This document shows positions 46,033-60,100 of a stretch of 64,000 nucleotides of DNA, piece by piece. The translations under genes and the position numbers were made by a program. Source of the stretch: Knoxdaviesia capensis (taxonomy: Eukaryota; Ascomycota; Sordariomycetes; Microascales; Gondwanamycetaceae); assembly GCA_001510575.1 (NCBI GenBank), contig LNGK01000005.1, positions 2,301,234-2,365,233 of the forward strand. The letters run 5' to 3'. Every line of letters starts with the position of its first letter. Position 1 is the stretch's first letter. The notes beneath the pieces are model-generated. The model saw only the letters and a program-made list of their open reading frames with translations. It did not search any database and had not been told where the DNA came from.

Positions 46033-49000
46033 GCCAGGCGCGTGTCTAACCCGATCCCACACCCCAGCTGGAAATACATGACCCTTAAACCCTTCATTCC
46101 TTATTTCTTCCCCTCCTCCTCCTCCGTAATGTCTCTTGAGAATCATGTATCGCCGACCCCCTCCAGAATCAAAAGGAAACTTCTATCCGCCACCAGCTGA
46201 AAGACCTTTAGGGAGTAGGCTATAATTTCTCATCGGGCTTCAGGACTTAGTTGGGGCCCCATTTATCCCATCCTGAAGCTTGTCCGGCCTCCGTTGCGTT
46301 CGCTACGCCCGCCGGTCAGCGGAGCAGCAGTGCTGGGAAAGGGCAAGACTCACTACTGTAGTACTTGTTCGTATGGGGCTACCGTAACCCAACGCTCCAT
46401 ACTGCATACCACCCTACCTAGTACTCTCCAAAAATTCAACCCTGACCCTGGGATGGTCTTCCCTGGAGCTGCCCTTGACCCTGAAATGAAAATCTCGGCC
46501 ATGGTTCCCAGTCTCCAGGCTAGCTTGCGGGCTGTCTGTATCCTTCCCCACCTCCATCTCCCCCCAAGCAGTAATTGTAATGTCGCGCCCAGATAATCTC
46601 GACCTGAATGATCTGTCAGTACTGCCTGATCCAGTATGTTACACCCAATGGGTTAAACACAGTTGCAAAACAAGAGGAAGGACGGACAAGCGAGATTATT
46701 CTAGAAAAGGAACACATCCGAAAAACTATGTGTTCTGGAAGGCGATCACACACGCAAGTCTGCGTTCCAAAACACCAGTAGGCCCAATCAATGGACGCCC
46801 AGTCGTGGTTGAAACAACCCCCCCCCCCCGGCGGCAGATGATGGCATCATGTCCCATGTGACGCTGTATTTCCCTTTTCGGCCTGCGAATCCTTGCCGCA
46901 CGCACGTCGTTTCGCTCACTCGTCCTATATCAACTTACAGTTCATATCTCCACCTTGGAACTTGAACTACGGCCCCCCTGTATTCGGGTTGACTGACTTA
47001 CACGCAAGCCGCTAGAAGTTGATTTTTCCAGGGGCGGGGGCGGGATTTGGATCGGCCGTGGTCTTACGACAACACTGAACCTTGCAGCAGTGGCCTGTTG
47101 GTGAGAGGATGTGGTCTAGTGTGTGAGGAGAAAAGACAATAGCGTTTAATAGTTAAATTTTCTCGGCGAGAAAAAGGAAGCACGCACAGCAACCGCAGGC
47201 GCACGGCCGGGCCGATATTCACTGGACGTCCTCCAGGTTCTGATGTGCTATATACGATATGTACTGTATATACAAAAACCTTCGAGGATAGATTTTGTTC
47301 TATCTGGTGTTTTTTCTATATAAGAAATCCGCGTTTCCTTCCTCTCGACTTTGCCGCTTGATAAAATGGGGATACCCACCGTCTTACCACGTAAGCTCCG
47401 AATAGTCGGCCCAGCTTACACTCACTTACAATACACTCTCGGCTCTCCGCCGCTCCGGAGCGAAGACACACCCGTCAGTGCGTGGCTATACTAGATAGGA
47501 AGGAAAACAACAAGGCCCAGGTCCGGGCCACAAAACAAAACACCACAAGCCTAACTTCTGCCATCCCCCAACGAACACACAAGAGAAGCCACTGGTATTC
47601 TTTACTTGGTTCGAACCTAGTCTTTTTCTCTCGCACCCAGCCCTGTATTTTCCTTCCAGCTGTGGACCGCAGTTTAGGCCTGCTTTACAACCTCTTTTGG
47701 TTTCTAAAAGTAAGACAGTTACAGGCCCTGGCTATAAATCGGGGCTTGTTCAGGGGGTTTGAAGGCGAGGATGCACACCATTACAAAAGTATTAGCAGCA
47801 TGGCATAGGTAGTGTGCGAGTACTACTCTGAAAGGGAGGAGCAGATATCATCCCTCCACCTCCGGCCCCATCTCCCGCCTCCCTTCCTCGCTCCCGCTTC
47901 TCCGCTCTTCTTGTCGCCGGCCTGTGCGTAGTGGTTTGTATGTATAAGACTATGCATTCTTTCCTTTCTGGCTTTTTGATCTCCTGATTCTCACACTTCT
48001 TGGGTCCTCTTCGTTCATGGCTCGGTGTCCCTAGGTTCTCTCATGTCCCAATCCTCTGTTGTTATATCCCCCATTCACCCTTACTCCCCTCTGCTGTTAT
48101 GCCTGTCTCGCTTCGACTGCCTAGTTTGTAAGTTAGGAGTGCATCATCGGAGGACTAAAACGAGAAGTTTGAAAACAAAAATAGTAGAAATCCTGTATCA
48201 CGTCGTGTGAAGTGTGTGGGCTGGATTCCAGAGACTGTGAGAGATCGACAGTGCATGTGTGGGTACACACAGCAGTTGAACTCGGCCGTCTCCGGTGTCT
48301 CTCCGAGAATATACTAGTGTTTGTATGGATACTACGGAACGCCCATTAGACTCCCTGAATCCTCGGAGAAATAGATATACTCGTATATAAAAAAGAAAAA
48401 GAAAAAAATCCTCTTCCATAGTGAGCAAAGAAATCATTCAGACGTGGACTTTTCGTTACAGCCACCAACACTGACTTAGCCTTGCTACGGCAATTCCCAC
48501 TTAACCCTCCTTGCTTTGACTATTCCGTTTAGCGCAAAGAGGATTTTTTTTTCCCAATATGATCGACAACGCGGTACTGTAACGGGTAACCGGTAGCCGG
48601 AGGGAAAAAAAAAAAGACTGAAAAAGAGAACACACGCACACATACAAGACGTGATCTATAAACGCACCATGTCGAGAATTTATCTCTTCTTTCGGCTAGT
48701 GTCACTCCTTGTTCGACCACCCTTTCCTTTTTGCCAAAGGTGGCGTTCAGCCCATTGTTTATTCTTTATTCGTGTGTGGAATTAATATATACAAACAGAC
48801 TCGCACTTGACGGAGAGTGTTTCTATTTTCTCCAGCACAGTTCAAGAAACATGCTCAGTAGGGCCGAGAGGCAGATACAGGATAATTCAGGGAGAAATAC
48901 CATTGACTCCCAACAGAAAGAAATGACAGCAAAACCCCTGGATATCTAGACCGGCTCCAGACGAGGAGGAGAAACAAAACAGGCCAGCCAACCCGGAGAC

Positions 49001-52000
49001 ATGATAGCCAAAAGAAAAAATTAACAGGGTATGATGATGATATGATAGCGTAGTGAAATTTCTTTTTCTTCACTTCTTCCTTTTGCCGTATATCTGAATC
49101 ACCTGTCTCCACGCCCTCTAGACGATAGCAAGACTCACGGCTCACTTTGACACCTCATACTCCCTTGATTGGCGCTGTCTACCACCGACGGAGTTATCAA
49201 AGAAACAAAAAGCAGCCAAACCGCCACACATCACATACGGAGAGTACTGCAGGGAACGAAATCTCCATACACGGGCTAGTGATCTGCATCTGCACGTGTC
49301 CCTACCACCAGACACGGGAGGCCGGGACAGAAAAGCAACAGCACAGAAGAAAAAAGCACGTAAAGGGCTATCGTGTGTGTATGTATGTGTCCGTCTGCTT
49401 TAAGTCACACACACTCGTGCCTTGCGAAACGAAACGGACAAATACTGTCCAATCGATATCGGCCGGTCGTTTCACCCGCCGTTCCCTCGGCCCAAAAGGG
49501 AATCCCAGGCCGCCTGCCTTATCCCAGAAGAGAACGGGGTTCTTCTTGTAAGTTCATGGCAACGAACAGGGTCCAGCGCGGCATGGCGTGCATCCCGTGT
49601 TGCGTTTTGGCACAGGACCAGGAACACATCCCCGTATAGGAGGAGCTTGATATGTGCTTTGCGTTACTCTCCTCGCTCTTTCAACCTCTCTTCCATTCTC
49701 TCCCTCTCTCTATGTGTGTGTGTCTCTGCCTCTAGTCTAATGCAGGATGGGCATGCGGAACAAGGCGGGGGGAGGAGACACAATGATCGTCACAGTTTTG
49801 TCTTGTCAATATCACTCTGCACGCCCCGATAATATTGTGCCTGGAACTCATTCTCTCCTGACGCGTGCCTAGTTGGGGGAGGGGAGGGAAGAACACCTCG
49901 ACCGAGGTCTCGCCAGCAATGCCGCCGGTTTTCGATCCGCCCACTCCTCGAGGGTGCGTGTAAAGCAGGACGTATGGCCGTCCCCGTTTTGACAGAGCCT
50001 TTCTTAGAAAGTGTAGAAAGCGTGGAGTCACTTTGTCGGATGACGAGACTCTTCTCCCTCCGGCCCTCCCTTCGTGTGTCCAATACGATTCACTCGTCTC
50101 GAGCTCCCAAGGCACTCGCACTCGGATTCTCATGTTTCTCGGCCAGCTGTCTGTTTCCCGGATGCCATAACCGCATGTCCCACGATAAGCGAACTGTCCC
50201 GATATCGGAGCATATTAAAGGTGCTTGTCACTCGGTCCTACCGGCTCCCAGTGTTTAATATGGGATCGAGCCTGCGTGGATTCGGCTATATCAATATTCA
50301 CCAGGCCAGTTACATGGGGGCTATATAGTACTATTCGTGTGGCCAGACGAGAAACAAAGATTCCCTCCCCCGAGAGTATAACGGGTTGTTTACATCCAAT
50401 ATACCCCAAGTAGTGTTAAGTCCGCGGTCCTAGGCATGCATTTATCAAATTGACACGACTCTCAGAGGGATAAACATTGAGGGATCTAGACATAGCAAAA
50501 TACGAATAGCTTACTAACTCTTCTGGCTTCATCCTTGGCCCGTTGGTCTTCTCTCACTCTGACTCTCTCGGGATTTTGCCCCTTCTATCCTGAGACCGAG
50601 AGTATCCCGGCTTTAAACGGCCACCGGAATGATACAAACGAGAAAAGGATTAAAAAGAAAACTAATCCCAACCCCCCCCTAAAACCCTCTATTTCTATTG
50701 AAGGGAACAGGCAAGTCCCGGCTCCTTGACAGTTCGGTTCTATCGCGGTCCCATAGAGGAGGAAACCGGCGAGGAAACAACTGCAACCAAAAGAAAACAT
50801 ATGGCTGTTCTCGCTAAAAACAGGTTGCTCCGGCCAGGACAGAGTGTGATGAAGTGATAGATGCAACTCTGAGTCACGGATAACCTGGAATAAATGGGAT
50901 GTTCCTGTATCAATCTTGGGAGAGAGGACTCGGCCGACCTAACCCCTCAGCCACAGATATGGCCCCTAGGTTGCGAGGGACGGGACATGACCAGAGGTCA
51001 GAGTGACAGGGAACACTCCGGGTTACGAGTCCTATGCATTATATCTGTGTTTAGACCATCTACACCCCCCCACCAATCAACCACGTTCGAGTGACCAGTG
51101 CGATATGGCATCGGGTGTTCCACAGAGCCGTGCCCAGGTCACCGTACAGCCGCCCTAAGGACGCAATCTTAGAATATGATAGATATGAACTAAAGGGACC
51201 CAAAAGAAGACCACGAATTTCCCAGTAGCCTGTTAAATGTCTCTAGGAATGTGGCCCTTGGCGTCTTCGTAGCGTGGTTCAAGACTCTTGGGGTCCATGA
51301 AAAGGTAGCAATGGGCCAAGAAGGCAGACCCGGAGGTTCTCGGGCTGTGAGGTTGGTATGTCTAAAAGGAATGGATACTAGAGGGTCTTAGCGGCCAGAA
51401 CTACCTACACACATACGCATGCATATGTACTTACATATGTACAGCTTGCTTTCTCTTCACGAGCCGTCGGCTTGGGAAATAGAAGGCAAGGAAAGACGCA
51501 CAAGTGAGGACAAAGGCTGAGTGAGACGTTGAAAGCTCGGGAAGGGCTGCCCCCCCCTCCCTCTTTACCTCCTTGTCTTCTCCCCTCGTTCAACTCAGGA
51601 TATGACGATAGCTTTTGAGAGTAAGCCGGGACAAAGAGAGAAGAAAAAAAAAAAACCACTCTCATGTCCGGTGGATACGCCGACCGCAGATTCATGGGAG
51701 GGAGGAGGAGAGAGAGCGTGGGATGAGAGGGATTTTCTTCTCTGCTGAATACACAAGGTGGCCAACACGGCCAACAGACCTCCGATAGCCCACCTCCAAG
51801 ACTCGGGATTGTCTTTCCCACCTGGTTGGTTGTCTCGTAGGTACATCACCAGAGGCGTGCCCCCAGCATCATATGACTGCTAGGATCTCACTTTGGTGCT
51901 GGGTAGGTACTGCACGCTAAACAAACTTCTTTTGCTCGTTCCTTGCCCATGGTGAACTCCTGTGCGAGTCTATTGTATATCTATCAACTTAGGTTAGTCA

Positions 52001-53479
52001 GGAGACGAGTGAATTAGCTGTGTAAAGTGAGATTCATTGGGGTGTGAGAGACGAGGAAAAGAGCGCGTCTGGTGATGGATATCTGAAGAGAGACTTGAAG
52101 AAGATGACGAGAGACAAGGAAACAGAAGACCCAACGCACGAACGGTAAACGAGACGCGAGACTTGGAATGATAAGGGGAAAAAGTACAGAAGCCCCCAAA
52201 TCCGCCTTGCCTGGCCGGACCTTTTTACATATTATTTTTCGGACACCAGAACCGCGGCTCCTGGAGGTGTCCAAGCTGGGCTACATAGCTTGTACCAAGT
52301 CCGAAGGAAGTGACGTTAGTTGAGCGGCGCCCAAGCCAGAACGAGGCATGTTAGTTTCGTTAGACCAAGTTGGGATATGGCATCTGCCGTCAAAGGATCG
52401 TCTGGTGTGTGTACGAAACAGAAGCTGTCCCTGGCCCTGATTCCCGTGCTTCTCCAATGAGATCGTCCCATGAGGGAAAAACCACCGCCAGGAGCACACC
52501 CCTTGATCCATACAAGCCCAGGATATTTTTGTGCAAGTCCCACTCCGCCATGTTTCCCCATCAGGAAATATATGTGTGCCCGGCCAGCTCTAGATTTCCG
52601 CGGGGAGAACCAAAGTGTGGTGGTTGTGTCTGCGGTGAGGAGGAGGAGCAGTCGGCCGGGCCGGCGTATGCACACACCTTCAGCTGTTAGGGATTTCTTT
52701 TTGCCTCTTGCCTCTAGTCTGTGATATGTGAGCTGTTGATCCAGCTGCGCCCCCATGTCACCAGACACCCTTGCGGCAAACCCTTTTATTTTTTTGTTTC
52801 TTTTTCCATTCCTGTGTGTCGTGTCGTGCGGCAAGTCCGGTTTCCCCTGCCGCCGGCGTTCCGAGTCAGGCAGTCACCCCATCCCGCATCTGGAGAGGTC
52901 TGCTAGCTGGATTGGGGAGGGGAGGGAAGGGGAGGGGAAGAAGGGAGTGCAATGTGAGTGTCAGCTAGCCACATGGCCCTGGATTTGCAGAGCTAAACCC
53001 AAATAAGCTTGAACGGGTTCTCGGGATCGGCAAGCGCGGCTCCTTCGTGCTTCCGAGCCGGAGCGGGACCGCAGGCCTCAGTACGTGACTGACATCTTCG
53101 TGCTGGACTTACACTACACAGACATACTGTCCTTCCCCATCCCGAACAGCGGAGCTAAAAAAAAACATGCCTGTGAACATTGTTTCTTTTTCTCAGTCCT
53201 AGAAGAGAGGGGAGGGGGGGTGTCTTTAGAAGCCCTTCAACCTGTCCTGATATGGCGTGTGTTTAGCTCTAGGGAAATAGAGGGACACCATTAAGTGGAC
53301 CGGATAGGAAATCTCAACAATGGGGGAAACAAAGGACGTGGAACATCGTGGCCCTGGGCCTAAGCCGGAGGAGGTTATATTATTATCGTTATGCTTAGTG
53401 CTTCCTATCCCGGATGGAATATCTAGCTTGTTCGACCACAAAAAAAGCCACGAGCTAAGAGGTAGCGAGCTCTAGGCTT

Positions 53480-54600
53480 GTCTTGACGGCTATTGTTGCA
53501 TAAAGGAGATAAAGTATGATACATAAATATCACGAAGCTAGAACTTCCTTCCACTATCGGACTGCTATATCACTAGTCCGGCCTACGCTCCCCTTTGTTA
53601 AGCTGTCAGGTCGAACTCTTTAACGTATGTCTATATACTATATCTCCTTATATTTTATACGTCATAATCTGACTATATGAGGTTCCTCTTTTCTTTAAGT
53701 TCCAGCTATCATATCAGCGCCCTATTCACTAATGATAGCAAAGGTTATAGCTATTAGCGTCTTAGCTAGTAACATTCGATATCTATATATATATACTATC
53801 TCACCTTAAAAAAAGAAAACATAAAAGAAGATAATAAAAGCCAGATATACCGTGGTCTGATACCTCGTATTTTTTTTTCTCGGTAAAAGCCTCCCTTCGT
53901 AAGTGGATAGAAATACAAATATGCTGGCGTGATGAATATGGCGAATAAGGAGAGATATTTATATACTTTTTTTTTTGTTTTTTGGTTTTTTTTTTTGGTT
54001 TTTTTTTTTAAAGGAGCTTAGAAAATCGGCTCTATTCTCGCCGATAGAATGGGCTTTAAGAGAGACTATTACCGCCACTATCACAGATAACGACGTCTTT
54101 CTTCCTCTCTCTCTCTCTCTCTCTCTCTCCCCCTTGACTTATAGCTGAAGGGCAGGCAGTAACAGCAGCTCCAGCTTATAAGGCCCAGGCCATATTCAAG
54201 GAGGGGAAGATAGCCCTTCCTCTCCAACAAAGAATAGGGTAGTTCCGGCGTGGTTTTGCGTATATAGGGCGCCATAGTGTGGGCATAGTGGCCTGGAAGC
54301 TAGGGCTATTTGGATGGCTAGAGATCCAGATGTGCCGCCTAAATAGGCAAGAAACAGAAGTGAGGGTATCACGGCTCTTCGGTACTACGCGTTTCTTTTC
54401 TGATCGTGTCTTTACAAAAAAGAGATTGTTTTAAAAATTTGCCCTACCTAGAACTTTGTTTTGTTTGATCCCTCTTCCTTTTTAGAAAAAGAAATTTAGG
54501 GGGGGCCGTCTAGTAGACCTAACATCCTAACATGTCCTATATAAAATAAAATAAAATAAAAATTGATAGAATTAACCCCCCCCCCAATGAATACAGATGC
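53480..54600. other. AT-rich island, possible decayed repeat
   Basis: Base composition changes sharply to AT-rich with many TA steps (for example 53630-53830), T-rich low-complexity runs at 53969-54011 and a (CT)12 repeat at 54105-54128. TA enrichment fits repeat-induced point mutation of a former mobile element, but no transposase or reverse transcriptase motif is visible. Around 54160-54390 a plus-strand frame is almost open (one stop in about 75 codons), without recognisable similarity. Confidence 0.45.
54105..54128. repeat. (CT)12 microsatellite
   Basis: An uninterrupted CT dinucleotide run of 12 units inside the AT-rich island. Confidence 0.9.
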
Positions 54601-57600
54601 TCTCGTCAGGAATCCTGTTCATCCAATCCTGCCTTGGCCGCGCTCCAATTATCCTCTTGGCCCGGTGTTGGTCAGCGTATCAGCCTGGAGTGAGCAGCAC
54701 ATCCCCCGATGATTTCGTTTCTTTTGCTGGGAGGGCGAGAGATAGAGAGGTTGCACGACATCATACTACAGAGTATGTCCGCAAATTTGCCTCCAGACTA
54801 CTCGAACATACTCGAGTACATTACACACTCTCACTCGTACAGCTAGGATGGCTTCGGTAAACTTGAGTCAAGCAGCATTCGTTTTCCGATGGCCGTGTTG
54901 GCTGGTCCTAGACGCCGAAGGATGCTAGAGGCAATGCAATATATTGGGAATATAGCGAGAGAAACCCAACGCCATATCCGGTGATTACTCTCGTCCGACC
55001 CCGTATCCGAGATATACAAAAGGATTCTGCCTGCTCCACCCCTCCCGACGGATAGACACATGCACACAACCTCCAAAACTCGGCTCTTCATGATTCCCTG
55101 GAAGCTTCCGGTTACATCTGCCCTGGAATCCTCTATGATGGTCATATACGGTCAATATGTACCAGTCGCTTGTTGGAGACTAGTCTAGTCCAGATATATG
55201 CTCTCTCTCGATTTAGTATCGGACACAACTCTCCTCCCTCTGTATCATGCCTACCTATTCGTGTGTGATCATCTCGCCGTTTTAGCCAGAATTCTCTCGC
55301 TTTCTCCTTTTGGCCTTGTACATAAATGCACAACTCCATTTTCTGCCCTGTATAATTGCCTGTTGGCCGCCGCTGCATGCCATTCACAGTGGTTTACACT
55401 TTACATAAAACACAATTGCAAGTAGGCCCGAGTCGATCAACGTACTTCAGACACCCGGATTCATCCTATATTCGTCTATTCATATGATTCATACAGCCAC
55501 TCTATATTTTATGCAAATGAGCCCTATATGGCCTCGTCGATATATTCGATTCTGATACGACTAGTAGATTATCCCGAGAATGGCCACCGCTTGAAAGGTC
55601 TCGCTGCATAAATTTCAAGTCTGGAATCCAATATATCGCCATGTTCTATCTCCTATACTTCCATCGGTCACTAATATAATATCGAGAGTGCTGTTAAGAT
55701 AGTCCCTAAGCCTGACTTTCCATATCTGGCCAGTGTTCGGCCTCCCGGCCCGGGTTTTCTGCTGTGGTGCTGTTTTGTGAAACGTTCGTCTGTGATGGAG
55801 ACAACCAATATACGTCAATCACCGTAGAAACCTTCCCCCGGGCCTCTATCTGTTTTTCTACTCCAAATTCATCTATCGAGAGAGTATATTCTTGTTTCTT
55901 GTTTCTTTGGAGAAGAAACCTTCTTTGCCATGGCGGCAGTTCGGATGTTACCTCCTGCCATGGTAACTGCCGTGACGTCCACCTTATACGCATTAGACGG
56001 GCATATTGTGGCGCTATGGTCGTGCCCTGTGATTCGGAACATTATTGGGGACCTCTTGTTAATTTTGTCGGCTTCCATTACTTCTTGGGTGTACTTTCCA
56101 TATACTACTCCTGACTTCCTCCGTGCGTATACTCTGATATAGCATCCAAGCGTCTTTCCATCTCGCTGTGAAAGAAAACCGCAGAGCCTCATAACATGTT
56201 CACTATTGCGTAGGACGGACAAGTGGCCCGATGAAGAAACCTTGGGTTATTCTTGGTAGATAGATCCAACGTTTGGGACGAAAGATGTATATAGTGCCCA
56301 CGAATCCCGGGGAACTTTAGGTCCTGGGCCATATAATCTACAAAGTGCCAGCCACTCCGTATGTGTCTACTTCACTTTTTCCCTGATGGCTGAACTTTAT
56401 CGAATCAACCACATATCATCTTGTAACTGCGGTCGTTTACGGAGGAGCTTTCCCACCAGGATATTCCCAGTGCCCGTTCAGCCCATTTTTATTTCCACTT
56501 AGACTTTTGGATGTTCCCTTTATGTGCGTTGAGTGGAACGGGACGAGAGTAGTGGCTAGTCTAGACTTCAAAGTGCTGTGCCAAACTGGGTTCAAAAGAT
56601 CGGAGGGTGTCTACTGCATGATAACAAAAATACATGTACAGACACTTGCATATCGATTCGCACCACCGGACGGACCCATACCCATCCCCCCCCCCCTTGT
56701 CCCGTTGCCTTGCCTCCGCTATGGAGAAAGGATCGGCGACAAGTCAGGACGGAACGGAGTCTGTTTTCGTGCTTCCATTTGTATCCAGCATATTCCAAGC
56801 ATCACGCGCCCGCGAGTGTGTAGCATCGACAGCTTTAGACTTGCATGCCATACCCCCAGCACGGCGCACGGAAGGCGGAGTAAGGCCAAAGCTTGTCTAT
56901 GCGGCCGTCATGATGCAGAAAGCTGTTCATGGTCTAAAAAGAAAGATCACAAAAAGGAACAAGGGATCGTCCTCTGTATCACCGATATCTAGTCTCTCGG
57001 TCTTACTGTCCCTTGGCCACTCGTCTTTCCTCGAAGACACGGAAAGTCACTCATCGCTTGAAGCCTGCTTCTTTTAGAGATAGAGAAATAAAAGGGAGGA
57101 ATGGGGTGTGTAGGGTCCTGCAATGAAACGACAGGACGGCGTTCTCATATATACTACTACAAAATACTGTTCATATATCAGAATATGGCGGCTTAGTACC
57201 ACTAAAAGCCAGGGCTCTATGATTTGGGTACCCATGTTAATATCACGTTGGAGTGCCCGCCCTAGTCGACGACGTGTACAGTAAAGAACACGTACACATA
57301 TTTGCCGATGTCGTGAGTTACTTCTCGTCGTGCCGCTCTTCGCTTGCCATTCGTTCATTCTTCCTCTTATCGTCGGCTGTTAAAAACCTCAGCCCATGCT
57401 TCCATTGCTTTCTTTCTGTTTATATCCTTCCTTTTCCCATCCTAGCTGGCTTGGCCCTGATATGTGCGGGGCCTGACCGGCCGGAACGAAACGTCTCGGT
57501 GTATGGAACGCTCTATGACTGGTCAGTTTTATCAATTACCCTGCAATTTTCTTTCCCTTTCAGCTGGGGGGTTCGGGGGGGCACCACCAGCGTAAAAGAA

Positions 57601-58859
57601 AGCGCATCATCCTAAAAGAGATTATTATATGTCCCGTTTGAGAAGACATGTGTCCACTTAAACACGAGAAGCACGACTCGGCCGTCCATCCGTACTCCTA
57701 CCATCCCGTGTGTGTGTTTATGTGAAGGGGTGTGTGTCCCCCTTCGCCCTACCACGCCTTGCCATAACTGGAAATAGTATGTCGTCTTATCACGGCTTCC
57801 CTCTTTGGGAGAAGACCGGCTCGGGAACTTCAGGTGTGCGTCCCCATCTCCGCCTCTTCGGTCGGTGATTGTGCCCCGGCCGGTGATGCAACAGTAAGAG
57901 AAAAAAGAACAAAAGTTCATGCAGAAGAGGAACAGACTCCTAAATGTTAAGAATATCCTCTTCTTCTTTTGCTCTCGCTCGCTCGCTAGCCTCTTAATGT
58001 GCACGGGACGCTGGCCTTCCCACCTGTCACTCCCATGTCTATACTTCTTGTTTTATTCGCTTGCTATTCCTTTTGTTGGGTGGCTTGTATACCCTCCCGG
58101 CTCCGTTCCCCTCCCACTAACATCCGACAGATTAGGACTAACGTCCTGCAGGTCGGCCATTGCGGGGATTCAAAACCTGAGATGCATATCAGATCAAAGT
58201 TGGGTGTACTTTTCTACCCATGTTCTGCTCTTGTGAAATTGCCTTTCGGTATCGCAATTTGTCTCTCACTTGTCCCTCTGACGTGTCTTCAGAATGGGAA
58301 TGTGAAATATTTGCACCTTGGTGGCCAGACCTACACACAGTGAGCCATGTTTGGCCCTTTCTGGCTTGCCAGATTTACCCCTTTCAAATATTTTTTTACT
58401 GGTCGAGAACTGAGGCATCAATATTTGCTAGTGGCATTCTGCTTTTTCTCGGAGGCCAACGTTGCGTAGCCAGCGTGGAGTCAGGATCTCTATATTGACA
58501 AAATAAGATCTATCCATTATTCACTTAAACGTTAAACACTTCATTCTATCTTGGCCAGTCAAGACGCTGATGCTCCCATAGACAATATGCCAATGTATGC
58601 CCCAGGAGTGAAGTAGAGGCCGAGGGACGCCTCGGGGTAGTCGGCCGTGCAGCCACTCAGTGACTTATGCATCCTGAGTCATCTTGATATGGTCCTCACT
58701 GCATCACCCTCCGCGTTAATTGTGTAGCTTCACGTGTAACTACTTGATTTTGCTATTACCCCCAAGATGAGTCGGCATACATAGTGTATCGGTGTATGTC
58801 AGTCCTCTGCTGTATGTGGCAGTATCACCTCCGAATCCTTATACGCTCACCGTCAGAGG
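54601..58859. other. Coding-poor region, no gene recognised
   Basis: About 4.3 kb of ordinary composition. Open frames of up to about 160 codons overlap in different frames and resemble nothing known. C runs of 10-11 lie at or just before its start (54576-54585) and at 56686-56696. Confidence 0.4.
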
Positions 58860-60100
58860 TCGCTAGAACCCCTAATATCATGTTTAGGGACTTTGAAATA
58901 CTCTTGGCCAGGAACCATATGGCTCAACAGTGAAAGACGACGAGAGTATGGTCTCACAACTTCTAAAGGCTTTCCTTTCCTATCGTGTATGTGTATGTAT
59001 CGAAATACACTATATCTTGGTAGGTCGTATATGAGTTCAGATAGTATTTAATACTCAAATATTTAGGTAAGAAGGAATACAAGAGCCCCGAGTCACCTAA
59101 GAATGCCTTCTGGCTATTAATAGTCTGCGAGATCTATCTTTATATAAAGAATCCAATGGTGTGATTATCAAAAAATAGAGATTCGTGATATAGATCTTTC
59201 TAGTTATATGGATGCATTTGAGCTCTTATCGATCACAAGGTGAATGAGGGTCGGGATTATTAGTTACGAGTAGAAGTAGAAAGTCTGATGATAATATATA
59301 GGTAATGTACTACGATATAGAGACTTCTAGTTTCACCTAGATGACTTATAGATATACTATATACTCCGTGATTCTTCTATGGTATGGTCCTATGTATGTT
59401 TTCAAAAGTTATCGGAGCTATTAGCTATGTTCCGGGCCGTTAGCATAGCTCCCTTACTGGCTATATAAGCATGGTATAACGTGCGTCATAAGGAGATCTA
59501 TTAGCACTTGAAGGTGATCCTATATATGCTCCTCTATATGCTGTAGGTAGTAATAGTCGGGACAGTATCTCTGCGTAATTACACTCCTCAGGGAAGTTAA
59601 GGGCTCTAGCCATAAGAAGTCGAGTATTAAGCATCAAAACGCAGCCATCGAAAACAAACTAATATCCTGAGTACTATATTCAATTTAGCTCTATAGATAG
59701 TTATTATCCAGTCTATTATCTCTGCCCTCTGAAGCCGTATACTATGCATACCCTTATACTAAGTATACATATATGCACTAGTAGGTTTCGGTTTGCTATC
59801 TACTAATATAAGTTATAAAAGAATAGGTAAGGAGAGATTATAGCTTCAAGGTTAAACATCTATAAGATATATTGAGAGATAAAAGAGTTAACTCGATGCA
59901 TTCTGGCTTAGCACGCATCTAGAAGTATCTCCTACAATGAAATTGTAATAGTGGCAGTCTGCTGCATGTCTATAACATAAAAGGAAGAAACGCCAAAACG
60001 TCGAAATATATGTTCTAAGTGGGAGCCCCAGATAAATCTTGAATTTCAATAGAAGGTTAGAATGATAGTGAGAGTTTTGACACGCGGTGTGAGATAGTAC
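58860..60100 (-). mobile_element. Decayed copia-type retrotransposon remnant (AT-rich)
   Basis: A sharply AT- and TA-rich block. On the minus strand, 59640 to 59460 reads as about 58 codons without a stop, containing LLMARALNFPEE, then AEILSRLLLPTAY and ANRSPYDARY. This order resembles the end of the integrase core of Ty1/copia polyproteins, where an ARAM helix, a PE-x-A helix with an aromatic and NR-x-P, and a PYE-A-like segment follow one another. Flanking sequence in the same direction gives shorter copia-like fragments broken by many TAA/TAG stops, as expected after repeat-induced point mutation. No LTRs, reverse transcriptase YVDD motif or ends could be identified, so the limits are those of the composition change. 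It cannot be functional. Confidence 0.5.

Larger units (their letters stand above)
35719..53479. other. Coding-poor region, no gene recognised
   Basis: About 17.8 kb of mostly ordinary base composition in which no open frame resembles a known family. The longest (43382-43990, 202 codons, non-ATG start) has no recognisable domain. Well-formed splice-site pairs occur at 42410/42552, 43411/43997 and 44094/44178 but do not keep one frame. Homopolymers of G or C are frequent. Spliced non-coding transcripts or a highly diverged gene are possible. Confidence 0.4.

Noticed and set aside
47605..47620. GGTTCGAACC, resembling a tRNA B box
   Set aside because: No A box or cloverleaf can be built around it, and the sequence is self-complementary, so it matches by symmetry.
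52316..52834. 172-codon minus-strand frame
   Set aside because: No family resemblance, and a plus-strand frame of similar quality overlaps it.
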